From Acidobacteria subdivision 2 bacterium RH1 MAG20 (GTDB lineage Bacteria > Acidobacteriota > Terriglobia > Terriglobales > Acidobacteriaceae): a DNA stretch of 64,000 nt. Within the stretch, counting starts at the first letter, position 1. The number at the start of each line of letters is the position of its first letter. The notes beneath the pieces are model-generated. The model worked only from the letters and a program-made list of their open reading frames with translations. It had not been told where the DNA came from and ran no database searches. Location of the stretch: contig NFUO01000004.1 of the NCBI GenBank assembly GCA_002197545.1, positions 23,439 through 87,438 of the forward strand, written 5' to 3'. The position numbers and the translations under genes are program-made. Of this stretch, positions 26,908 through 36,432 are shown piece after piece.

Positions 26908-27360
26908 TTATTTTTTGAAGTCGGCGGGTAGAGCAGTTGCGGTGGCTGTTGGCGTGGCGGGTTTAGCTGGAGCGTACTTGGAAGCGCACTTGGCCTGAAG
27001 CTGCGTGGCGTGGAAGACGCCGTCGTGGCCGAAGGTGCCTACGGCCAGGGCCTGGGCGTCGTCCTTGAAGGTGTCGGGTGGCGGCTCGACGCCTTTGTAG
27101 CTGACCTTGAGGGTGCGGTTCTGTTCGAGGAGATTGAAATCGACATAGGTGCCGCTGCGATGGATGCTGCCTGGAGCTACGTTGCCTGCGACGCGCAGGT
27201 GGCGGACGTAGGCTTTATTGCCCATGGCCTGCAGCTCGCCGATGGTGACGTAGTAGCTCTTGTTGTCGCGTACGCCGGTGAAGGCGAGGTAGCCCATCGT
27301 GGCCATGATGATGACCGCGGCGATGACGATCTTTGCGGGACTCTTCTGCGGGGTAGACAT
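26908..27360 (-). CDS. ccmE: Cytochrome c maturation haem chaperone CcmE, CxxxY type
   Basis: A 150-residue periplasmic haem chaperone: N-terminal membrane anchor IVIAAVIIMATMGYLAFTG, then the OB-fold core with RHLRVAGNVAPGSI, TLKVSYKGVEPPPDTF and AVGTFGHDGVFHATQL. The haem-attachment site, normally HxxxY (His130/Tyr134 in E. coli), here reads CASKY, so Cys125 replaces the haem-binding histidine with Tyr129 retained. Such CxxxY CcmE proteins are known from Desulfovibrio and some archaea. It heads the ccm operon; ccmF and ccmH are not in this window. Confidence 0.93.
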   Translation of the reverse strand: MSTPQKSPAKIVIAAVIIMATMGYLAFTGVRDNKSYYVTIGELQAMGNKAYVRHLRVAGNVAPGSIHRSGTYVDFNLLEQNRTLKVSYKGVEPPPDTFKDDAQALAVGTFGHDGVFHATQLQAKCASKYAPAKPATPTATATALPADFKK

Positions 27361-27456
27361 GATCTTCTATTGTAAGTCTACGGATTTGTTTGCGGTTTGG
27401 GTAGAGTGGGAGCGCAGCCATTGTCGTGCGTTTTGCGGCGTATACTAACTCGATAA

Positions 27457-28950
<1,494 letters not shown>

Positions 28951-28973
28951 GCCCTTTTCATTGCAATAAGTCA

Positions 28974-29006
28974 GGCCCAGCATTTGTGCTGGGTCTTTCC
29001 TTTTTG
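28974..29006 (+). terminator. Rho-independent terminator after thiC
   Basis: CCCAGCA (28976-28982) pairs with TGCTGGG (28987-28993) around a TTTG loop, followed by TCTTTCCTTTTTG. It lies 26 bp beyond the thiC stop. Confidence 0.85.
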
Positions 29007-29069
29007 CTGTTGATGTATGCACAGATGTGATAGCTTGATTAGTTTTAGTTATGGTGTGGAGGCTTGCGG

Positions 29070-30224
29070 ATGTTTGGACTAACCGACGAACAGGAGCAGT
29101 TGCGGAAGGAGGTGCGGGCGTTTGCGGAGCGGGAGATTGCGCCGCATGTTTCGGAGTGGGACGAGAAGAGCCAGTTTCCCGGTGAGGTGGTGAAGAAACT
29201 GGGGCCGATGGGGTTGATGGGAGTGATCTTTCCCGAGGCGCTGGGGGGCGCGGGGATGGGTTATGTGGAGTATGTGCTGGCGGTTGAGGAGCTGTCGCGG
29301 GTGGATGGCAGCGTGGGGATTATTGTGGCTTCGCACAACTCGCTTTGTACGAACCACATTATGCTGGCAGGCAATGACGAGCAGCGGCAGCGGTGGGTTT
29401 CCAAGCTGGCGAGCGGACAGTGGCTGGGAGCGTGGGGGCTGACCGAGCCGGGGTCGGGGTCGGATGCGGCGGGGGCTCGGACTACGGCCGTGAAGCGTGG
29501 AGATAAGTGGGTGCTGAATGGGAGCAAGACCTTTATTACCAATGGCAGCTATGCGGACTGTGCGGTGGTGCTGGCGGTAACCGATCGTGAGCAGGGGACG
29601 CGAGGGATCTCGGCGTTTGTGGTGGAGAAGGGGACGAAAGGCTTTCGTGCGGGGAAGAAAGAGAACAAGCTGGGGCTGCGGGCGAGCGATACTTCGGAGC
29701 TGATCTTTGAGGAGTGCGAGCTTCCTTCAGAGAATCTTGTCGGCAAGCTGGGCGAGGGCTTCAAGGATGCGATGCGAGCGCTGGATGGTGGGCGGATTTC
29801 GATTGCAGCGTTGAGTTTGGGGATGGCGCGGGGAGCGCTGGATGCGGCGATGAAGTACGCGCAGCAACGGCGGCAGTTCGGCAAGGCGATCAGCGAGTTT
29901 CAGGCGATTCAGTTCAAGCTGGCGGATATGGCGACTCAGCTTGACGCGGCGTGGTTGCTGACGATGCGAGCGGCGCAGATGAAGGATGCCGGACAAAGGG
30001 TGACGCGGGAGGCGGCGATGGCGAAGCTCTTCGCCAGCGAGGCAGCGTGCAGGATCTGTGACGAGGGCGTGCAGATTCATGGGGGCTATGGGTTTATCAA
30101 GGACTATCCGGCGGAGAAATTTTACCGCGACGTGAAGCTATGCACGATCGGCGAAGGGACAAGCGAGATTCAGCGGATGGTGATTGCGCGGGAGTTGTTG
30201 GGAACGGCCCCCAGCCGGGGGTGA
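29070..30224 (+). CDS. Acyl-CoA dehydrogenase
   Basis: A 384-residue FAD enzyme of fatty acid or branched-chain acyl-CoA beta-oxidation. [21 protein letters not shown] binds substrate and [16 protein letters not shown] and [16 protein letters not shown] are family motifs; the catalytic Glu is in [15 protein letters not shown] near the C-terminus, in the position used by short- and medium-chain enzymes. A TTG at 29064 is in frame, but the GGAGG at 29058-29062 fits the ATG at 29070. No electron-transfer flavoprotein genes are adjacent, and the chain length preference cannot be set from sequence alone. Confidence 0.95.
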   Translation: MFGLTDEQEQLRKEVRAFAEREIAPHVSEWDEKSQFPGEVVKKLGPMGLMGVIFPEALGGAGMGYVEYVLAVEELSRVDGSVGIIVASHNSLCTNHIMLAGNDEQRQRWVSKLASGQWLGAWGLTEPGSGSDAAGARTTAVKRGDKWVLNGSKTFITNGSYADCAVVLAVTDREQGTRGISAFVVEKGTKGFRAGKKENKLGLRASDTSELIFEECELPSENLVGKLGEGFKDAMRALDGGRISIAALSLGMARGALDAAMKYAQQRRQFGKAISEFQAIQFKLADMATQLDAAWLLTMRAAQMKDAGQRVTREAAMAKLFASEAACRICDEGVQIHGGYGFIKDYPAEKFYRDVKLCTIGEGTSEIQRMVIARELLGTAPSRG

Positions 30225-30297
30225 GGCAGGGAACAGCGAAGGCATAACACCGATTTGCACCGATGACATCGGCCAAGGCGAGATGATTTATGGTGAA

Positions 30298-30353
30298 TTT
30301 AGTTTAGTTTCGAATAGTTTAGTGTCGAAATAGTTTAGCTTTGAACTAAGTTA
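30298..30353. repeat. Four imperfect copies of a TAGTTTAG-type motif
   Basis: In the space between convergent genes, TTTAGTTTAGTTT, GAATAGTTTAG, GAAATAGTTTAG and GAACTAAGTTAG follow each other within 56 bases. The same TAGTTTAG core occurs alone at about 23808 and 34632. No function is known to me. Confidence 0.5.
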
Positions 30354-30695
30354 GTATTGAAGCAGTTGCTGGAGGACGATGGCTTCATTGTGTTGCTCGT
30401 CCTTTGCTCCGTAGAGAAGCGTTGTTTTTCCTTTGGCCGCTTCTTTTTTCAGGAGAACTACCTGCTCAGGATTGTTCTTGAGTTCGGCTTTGTAGCGGGT
30501 CTGGAACTCTGCCCACTTCGCGGGATCGTGACTGAACCACTTTCTAAGTTCGGTGCTGGGGGCGATCTCTTTAAGCCAGAGATCGACGTGGGCTTTTTCT
30601 TTAGTGAGGCCTCGTGGCCAGAGCCGGTCTACGAGGATGCGGGTGCCGTCTTCTTTGGCGGGGGTTTCGTAGACGCGCTTGAGCTTGATTGTCAT
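30351..30695 (-). CDS. DUF488 family protein
   Basis: A 114-residue protein of the YeaO-like DUF488 family: it begins [22 protein letters not shown], then [43 protein letters not shown] and [14 protein letters not shown]. These are characteristic blocks; biochemical function is unknown. It is 20 bp downstream of the cupin gene on the same strand, so the two are probably one transcript. Confidence 0.92.
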   Translation of the reverse strand: MTIKLKRVYETPAKEDGTRILVDRLWPRGLTKEKAHVDLWLKEIAPSTELRKWFSHDPAKWAEFQTRYKAELKNNPEQVVLLKKEAAKGKTTLLYGAKDEQHNEAIVLQQLLQY

Positions 30696-30715
30696 GATTT
30701 TCTCTTACGGATGAA

Positions 30716-31123
30716 CTAAGTGCCGTAGCCTCGGTGTTTCATGGAGGCGAGCTCTTCATCGCTGGGCCAGGAGATAGTCAACAGGAAGGCGGAGTCTTCG
30801 ACGGCTTCTACGTCGTGCCGGATGGAGGCGGCGAGGGTGAAGAGGTTGCCGACGCGGAGATCGTGTGGGTGGTCCTTAGTGCTGACGCGGATGTGGCCTT
30901 TGAGTACCTGGATGGAGATGGTGCCGTCAGCGTGGTGCTCCTTCATTCTGGCGGCCTTTTCCATGGCGATGAGGACGATTCTGAAGTCGTGCTTTTTGAA
31001 GAGGGTTTTGGCGTAATGGCCGGAGGGCCATGGCTTTTTCTGCTCGGAGTCGGCGATCTCCTTGTGGAGATCAAACTGCGCCTGTTTATCGATCATGGTG
31101 CCGTCTTGCTGGGAGGTTGTCAT
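30716..31123 (-). CDS. Cupin-domain protein
   Basis: A 135-residue protein whose central part forms a single cupin barrel: KKHDFRIVLIAMEKAARMKEH, HHADGTISIQVLKGHIRV, LRVGNLFTLAASIRHDVEAVEDSAFLLTISWP. The HH-x3-G and the later RHDVEA histidine could bind a metal. The ORF is open upstream to 32044 but that part is the shadow of the peptidase gene; the start at 31123 has a perfect GGAGGAG ribosome site. It probably shares a transcript with the DUF488 gene. Substrate unknown. Confidence 0.85.
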   Translation of the reverse strand: MTTSQQDGTMIDKQAQFDLHKEIADSEQKKPWPSGHYAKTLFKKHDFRIVLIAMEKAARMKEHHADGTISIQVLKGHIRVSTKDHPHDLRVGNLFTLAASIRHDVEAVEDSAFLLTISWPSDEELASMKHRGYGT

Positions 31124-31309
31124 CTTCTGCTCCTCCTTAGATAACAGAATGGGATTACAGAATGAATGCTCTTCTGAATTTTGATGCAGAAATGTTCGTG
31201 GATGGTTACGGACGCTCGGGGTAGGTGTGGGGGATGAATGTTTCATATACTTGTAATTCGCTTTGTGTGCGGCTCGGCAGGCGAAAGACGCGGTTTGGGA
31301 GATGGATCG

Positions 31310-32773
31310 GTGACGACGAATATTACTACGGCGGCGGTTGGATTTGCGCAGGAGAACCAGGCGCGGTTTGTGGATGAATTGAAGGCTTTGCTGAGGATTC
31401 CTTCGGTGTCTACGCTGCCGGAACATGTGGGGGACGTGCGCCGAGCAGCGGAGTTTGTGGCGGCTGAGTTGAAGCGCATTGGCATGGAGCATGTCCGGTT
31501 GATTGAGACGAGTTCGACCGAAGAGGTCGTGACGGACGCGACGGGCAATGCGCGCGTGGTGCCGCCGCGGATTGGGCACCCGCTGGTTTATGCGGACTGG
31601 CTTCACGCAGCACCCGCAGTGGATGGAAAGCTGGCCCCTACGGTGCTCTGCTATGGACACTACGATGTGCAGCCGCCCGATCCTCTGGATGAATGGAAGA
31701 CGCCGCCGTTTGAGCCTACGGAGCGCGATGGGAATATCTATGCCCGGGGAGCCGTGGATGATAAGGGACAGATGTGGATGCATGTGAAGGCGCTGGAATC
31801 GCTGATGGCTGCGGGGGGCGGAAAGCTGCCGGTGAATGTGCGGGTGATCGTTGAGGGGGAAGAGGAAGTTGGCGGGGAGGGAATTGCCGAGTTCGTGAGG
31901 GAGCATGGGGAAGAATTGAAAGCGGATGTTGCGCTGGTCTCGGATACGGAGATGTTTGCGCCGGAGCTGCCGACGCTGTGTGTAGGGTTGCGAGGGATGA
32001 TTTATACGGAGATTGAGGCGCGAGGGGCGCGGACCGATCTGCACTCGGGGATGTATGGCGGTGCGGCCCCGAACCCTTTTGTGGCGCTGGCGCAGGTGAT
32101 CGCGAAGTTGAAGGATGAAGATGGAAGAATTCTAATTCCGGGGTTCTATGACAAGGTTGCCAAGCCTACGGATGCGGAGCTGAAGGCGTGGAAGGCGCTG
32201 CCGTTCGATGAGGAGCATTATCGGGAGACTGAGGTGGGTTCGGTTGCATTGACCGGGGAGCCGGGATATAGCGTGCTGGAGCGGACGTGGGTCCGGCCTA
32301 CGCTCGATGTGCATGGGATGCCGGGCGGGTTTACCGGGGCGGGAGCGAAGACCGTGATTCCGGCGAAGGCGGTGGCGAAGGTGAGTATGCGGCTGGTTCC
32401 GGATATGACGCCTGCGGAGAGCTTTCGGCAGTACAAGGCTTATGTAGAGTCGATCTGTCCAAAGGGGATTGAGCTTGAGGTCAGGCTGATCCATGCGGGC
32501 GATGCGATTGTGGTGAGTACGGACAATGAATATGTTCGCGCGGCCACGGCGGCGATGCATGAGGTATTCGGCAAGGAGACGGTCTATGTGCGCGGGGGAG
32601 GGTCGATTCCGATTGTGGGGGACTTTGAGCGGGAGCTGAAGATTCCGACGGTGATGATGGGTTTTGGCCTGCCGGATGACAATCTCCATGCTCCGAATGA
32701 GAAGTTCCATCTGGCCAATTTTCATAGGGGAATTGAGTCGATTGTGCGGTGGTTCAGCAAACTGGAGGCTTGA
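31310..32773 (+). CDS. M20-family dipeptidase
   Basis: A 487-residue zinc metallopeptidase of the CNDP/carnosinase-like M20 group. LCYGHYDVQPPDPLDEW holds the first zinc His and Asp; ARGAVDDKGQ the bridging Asp; VIVEGEEEVGGEG the catalytic and metal Glu; MGFGLPDDNLHAPNEKF the last metal His. The dimerisation domain lies between. The GTG at 31310, eight bases after GGGAG, is the likely start; an ATG at 31238 is in frame but reads non-family sequence. It overlaps mobA by one base. Confidence 0.93.
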   Translation: MTTNITTAAVGFAQENQARFVDELKALLRIPSVSTLPEHVGDVRRAAEFVAAELKRIGMEHVRLIETSSTEEVVTDATGNARVVPPRIGHPLVYADWLHAAPAVDGKLAPTVLCYGHYDVQPPDPLDEWKTPPFEPTERDGNIYARGAVDDKGQMWMHVKALESLMAAGGGKLPVNVRVIVEGEEEVGGEGIAEFVREHGEELKADVALVSDTEMFAPELPTLCVGLRGMIYTEIEARGARTDLHSGMYGGAAPNPFVALAQVIAKLKDEDGRILIPGFYDKVAKPTDAELKAWKALPFDEEHYRETEVGSVALTGEPGYSVLERTWVRPTLDVHGMPGGFTGAGAKTVIPAKAVAKVSMRLVPDMTPAESFRQYKAYVESICPKGIELEVRLIHAGDAIVVSTDNEYVRAATAAMHEVFGKETVYVRGGGSIPIVGDFERELKIPTVMMGFGLPDDNLHAPNEKFHLANFHRGIESIVRWFSKLEA

Positions 32774-33504
32774 TGGATGTACCTCTGCCTTCCGAGATAG
32801 GCGGCTATGTCTTTGCCGGTGGCAGAAGTTCGCGTATGGGCCGGGACAAGGCGCTGCTCGAACTGGCTGGCAAGCCGCTTCTCCGCCATGCTGTGAAAAA
32901 GTTGCGGCGCGTCTGCATGGATGTACATGTGTTGACCGCCAATCTCGAGTTTGCAGCATATGCACCGATCGTTCCGGATATTCATCCTGGCTGCGGACCT
33001 TTGGGGGGAATGGAAGCTGGGCTTGCCCATTCAGCCTTCGCATGGAACTTGTTTATGCCGGTGGATATGCCGTTTTTGCCCTCGGCATTTCTGGACAACT
33101 GGATAAGACGAACGCTTATGGATGAGAAGAGGGGAGCGCGGCTGTCGATGTTCACAGTGAAGGGGATGCCGCAACCGACGCTGGCGATGGTCCACCGGGA
33201 TGTGATTCCGTCTGTGGCGAGCGCGATGGAGCGGCAGGAGTTCAAGCTGTACCCCGTTCTGGAACAGGCGGGTAGGGAACTGGCGGCGAAGCGGGGCGTA
33301 TTGCTGGGGATGGCGTTCCGCAATTTGCCATGGAACGATCAAGGGACATTTCAAGGGACGCTTTGGGCTGCGCATCCGGGCCAGGAGGCATGGTCGACGA
33401 CGACCGAGGCGCAGCAGGAGGCGAAACATCTCTGGTTTGCGAATCTGAACACGCCGGAGGAGTTTGCGGAGGCTGAGCGGCACGTGGCGGCGCTGGATAC
33501 GTAA
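32773..33504 (+). CDS. mobA: Molybdenum cofactor guanylyltransferase
   Basis: A 243-residue nucleotidyltransferase that attaches GMP to molybdopterin. The GTP-binding signature GYVFAGGRSSRMGRDKALLELAG opens the protein; PLGGMEAGLAH and LFMPVDMPFLPSAFL carry the family motifs and metal-binding Asp. The ATG at 32773 overlaps the peptidase stop (TGATGG), indicating coupling. Other molybdenum cofactor genes are not in the window. Confidence 0.9.
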   Translation: MDVPLPSEIGGYVFAGGRSSRMGRDKALLELAGKPLLRHAVKKLRRVCMDVHVLTANLEFAAYAPIVPDIHPGCGPLGGMEAGLAHSAFAWNLFMPVDMPFLPSAFLDNWIRRTLMDEKRGARLSMFTVKGMPQPTLAMVHRDVIPSVASAMERQEFKLYPVLEQAGRELAAKRGVLLGMAFRNLPWNDQGTFQGTLWAAHPGQEAWSTTTEAQQEAKHLWFANLNTPEEFAEAERHVAALDT

Positions 33505-33597
33505 CCGATGTTACCGGATAATAAGGGTCACATTGCATAAAACCGGGTTGACGGGCATCTGATGAAAGAATAGTCAGAAGGACAGAGGACGGACACG

Positions 33598-34587
33598 ATG
33601 GCGGAGCTGGACGGCGAGAGTGACCCACGGAAGAAGAATGAGCGGCCGGTGGAGGCAACGAACCATGAGGGGTCGGCGCATGTGTCGGATGTTGGGGCTA
33701 CGGAGGGGGCGGACGGGGAAGAACCGCTGATTACGGATGTTTCGGCGGATGTGGCGCCTGCTGTTGAAGAGTTTATGGAGCAGGCGGCGCAGCAGAATGA
33801 GGCTGCAGCCGAGGCCGTGCCGGATGTCAGAAGTAAGCCGGGGTCGTATATCTCGTTTGAGCACGTGTACAAGTCGTTCGATGGTTTTGTGGTACTGGAC
33901 GACGTTAGTTTCTGTGTGAATTCAGGGGAGACGCTATGCATTATGGGGCGGAGCGGCGTGGGCAAATCGGTGTCGCTGCAGATGCTGTTGGGCTTTCTGA
34001 AACCGGATAAGGGAATCATCCGAGTCGCGGGAGAGGATATCTGTGGGCTCAAAGAACGGGAGTTGCAGGCAATTCGGCGAAAAGTGACGATGGTGTTTCA
34101 GAACGGGGCGCTGTTCGACTCGATTACGGTGGGGGAGAATGTGGCGTTTCCGCTGCGGGAGCGGGGTGAGCTGGCGGAGGAACAGATTCGGCAGGTGGTG
34201 AAAGGCCTGTTGGAGATGGTGGGCGTGGCGGGGATGGAAGATCTGCTGCCGTCGGACCTGTCTACGGGGATGAAGCGGTCGGTGGCAATTGCCCGGGCGC
34301 TGGCAGCGCAGCCAGAGGCGGTGCTGTATGACGAGCCGACGACGATGGTCGATCCCTTGATGGCGCATCTATTAGGGAATCTGATAGAGCGATTGAAGCA
34401 GCAGCTTCACCTGACCAGCATTGTTGTGACGCACGATACGCGATTTGCGAAGAAATTGGCGGACAGGGTGGTGTTGCTCCATGGAGGGAAGGCGCATTTT
34501 TTTGGCACGATGGAAGAGATGGAGCAGAGTGGCGATCCCATATTGAAGGAATTTCTCGCTCTGGATGAGTTAACTGTGCCGGTTTAG
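33598..34587 (+). CDS. MlaF-like ABC transporter ATPase with long acidic N-terminus
   Basis: A 329-residue ATPase. Residues 1-80 are an acidic, low-complexity extension (rich in Glu, Ala, Asp), without a recognisable domain. The ABC domain follows: ISFEHVYKSFDGFVVLDDVSF, Walker A MGRSGVGKSVSLQML (residues 117-124), Q-loop MVFQNGALFDSITV, signature LSTGMKRSVAIARALA, Walker B AVLYDEPTTMVDPL and H-loop VVTHDTRFA. Sequence and layout are of the MlaF group, which powers phospholipid transport between membranes. No MlaE permease or MlaD gene is next to it, so partners must lie elsewhere. Confidence 0.88.
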   Translation: MAELDGESDPRKKNERPVEATNHEGSAHVSDVGATEGADGEEPLITDVSADVAPAVEEFMEQAAQQNEAAAEAVPDVRSKPGSYISFEHVYKSFDGFVVLDDVSFCVNSGETLCIMGRSGVGKSVSLQMLLGFLKPDKGIIRVAGEDICGLKERELQAIRRKVTMVFQNGALFDSITVGENVAFPLRERGELAEEQIRQVVKGLLEMVGVAGMEDLLPSDLSTGMKRSVAIARALAAQPEAVLYDEPTTMVDPLMAHLLGNLIERLKQQLHLTSIVVTHDTRFAKKLADRVVLLHGGKAHFFGTMEEMEQSGDPILKEFLALDELTVPV

Positions 34588-34900
34588 TCTGCTGAGGGAT
34601 TAGACTAGTTGTAGTAAAAATACTTCTATCAATAGTTTAGCTTGTTATAGCTGCAAAAAATGCAGAATTTGATATTGCTATGTTGAGGGTGCCGAAGTAT
34701 TCTTGCAAAAGGACGCGTTGCTTCCGCAGGAATGCCTGTTACCTCGAAGAATTAATTGCGGGTAATTGGAAACCTGGTGCTCTGAACCGTGTTCTTTCTT
34801 GCAGTATTTGAATTTTTCGCTCGTGCAATATGCCGAGGTGATTTCTGGCATCTTACCGACTGTGAAGCCAAAGGGATATCACAGTAAAGAGGCGTTCGCT

Positions 34901-36415
34901 ATGGCGACACCAGATTATTTGCAACAAGTTATCGTTTCAGCAAGGGCGCGGGCTGCCCATGATAGACGTACCTATTCGACCCGATTTGGATTGTTCCGTC
35001 GTCCTTCGATGACCAGCATGGTGTGGGCCTCGCTCGATCTGATGATCGTGATTGTGGCGACAATCCTGGCGCTGCGTGTGCGGGTGGTACTGCCTGCACC
35101 TGTTCCTGCGCTCTATGTCGTTCCCGATCTGATTACATCATCGCCACGGACTTTGTTTTTTTATATCGGCTGGTTTGCTCTGTGCCTCATCTTTTTTACG
35201 CGATCGTATGGGCTGTATGGGCCGATACAGAACCGCAGTGGTCTGCATGAGCAGAGAATGACGGTACAGGCGACGCTTACTTCGGGATTGCTTCTCTGCG
35301 GCGCCTTGTATGTGTTTAATGGGGTCGCCATTTCACGTATTGTGATTGTGCTGGTGGTCGTGTTTTCAGCGGTCTTGTTGTGCGTGAGGCGGGCGGTGTG
35401 GCGGCAGATGGCCTATAACCGCTTCCGAGAGGGAATCGAGACGCGCAACGTACTGATTGTCGGCGCGGGGCGGGTTGGATATGCGTTGCGGAACCATCTG
35501 GAGTCGCTGAACCATCTTGGATTTCGCTTCAAAGGCTTTGTTGCTCTGACGGAGCGGGAGGCGGAGTCCGGGGACGCCGAGATGATTGGCGATGTGCGCA
35601 ACTGCCTTTCGCTGGCGCGATCGTTGTTTGTGGATGAGATTTTCTTTTCAGTTCCAGCGGATAAAAAGCTGGTTATCGGCATGGTGGAAGAGGCACGGGT
35701 GGCCGGGATCGATGTCCGGGTTGTGCCCGACATGTACGACGGGCTGGCGTGGAACGCGCCAGTAGAGTATATCGGCCAGTTTCCGACGATTCCGCTGCAT
35801 CGGCGAGACTTTCCCATGGGGGCGTTTTTGCTGAAGCGGGCGCTGGATATTGCCGTGGCGTCGTTTGCGCTGTTGGTGGCTTCGCCGGTTATGGTGGGAA
35901 TCGCCATTGCTATCCGAATGAACTCGGAGGGCTCAATTTTTTATGGAGCGCAACGAATTGGACGGAAGGGCAGGACGTTTTCCTGCTACAAGTTCCGCAC
36001 GATGGTGCAGAATGCGGACGATCTAAAAGCAGACCTGGAGCATATGAATGAGCGGGATAGCATTCTGTTCAAGATCGCCAATGATCCGCGGATTACGACA
36101 GTGGGAGCTGTGCTGCGGAAGTATTCGCTCGATGAGCTGCCACAACTCTATAACGTATTGCGTGGCGATATGAGCCTGGTTGGGCCTCGGCCTCCTATGG
36201 CGACTGAGGTGGAGCAGTATGATCTGGCGCATCTGCGCAGACTGGATGTGCTGCCGGGCATTACTGGTTTGTGGCAGGTGGAGGCCCGGCAAGACCCATC
36301 CTTTGACAGCTATATCTCGCTGGACACGGCCTATGTGGAGAACTGGAGCCTTTGGCTTGACCTGAAGATTCTAGCGCGGACGGTGCATGTGGTATTGAAC
36401 GGAACGGGCACCTAG
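34901..36415 (+). CDS. Undecaprenyl-phosphate sugar phosphotransferase (EPS initiation)
   Basis: A 504-residue polyisoprenyl-phosphate hexose-1-phosphate transferase. It starts extracellular polysaccharide or O-antigen synthesis on the inner membrane. Four N-terminal membrane segments (about residues 38-165) are followed by a Rossmann-like CoA-binding domain (RNVLIVGAGRVGYALRNHL), a fifth helix (RALDIAVASFALLVASPVM) and the bacterial sugar transferase domain: GRKGRTFSCYKFRTM, LRKYSLDELPQLYNVLRGDM, LVGPRPP. The ORF opens at 34766, but the ATG at 34901 behind AAAGAGG is preferred. Confidence 0.93.
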   Translation: MATPDYLQQVIVSARARAAHDRRTYSTRFGLFRRPSMTSMVWASLDLMIVIVATILALRVRVVLPAPVPALYVVPDLITSSPRTLFFYIGWFALCLIFFTRSYGLYGPIQNRSGLHEQRMTVQATLTSGLLLCGALYVFNGVAISRIVIVLVVVFSAVLLCVRRAVWRQMAYNRFREGIETRNVLIVGAGRVGYALRNHLESLNHLGFRFKGFVALTEREAESGDAEMIGDVRNCLSLARSLFVDEIFFSVPADKKLVIGMVEEARVAGIDVRVVPDMYDGLAWNAPVEYIGQFPTIPLHRRDFPMGAFLLKRALDIAVASFALLVASPVMVGIAIAIRMNSEGSIFYGAQRIGRKGRTFSCYKFRTMVQNADDLKADLEHMNERDSILFKIANDPRITTVGAVLRKYSLDELPQLYNVLRGDMSLVGPRPPMATEVEQYDLAHLRRLDVLPGITGLWQVEARQDPSFDSYISLDTAYVENWSLWLDLKILARTVHVVLNGTGT

Positions 36416-36432
36416 GCGGTAGACTTAAGGCT

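Noticed and set aside
30716..32044. 442-codon minus-strand frame covering the cupin gene
   Set aside because: Only the last 135 codons are cupin-like and have a ribosome site; the rest is antisense to the M20 peptidase.
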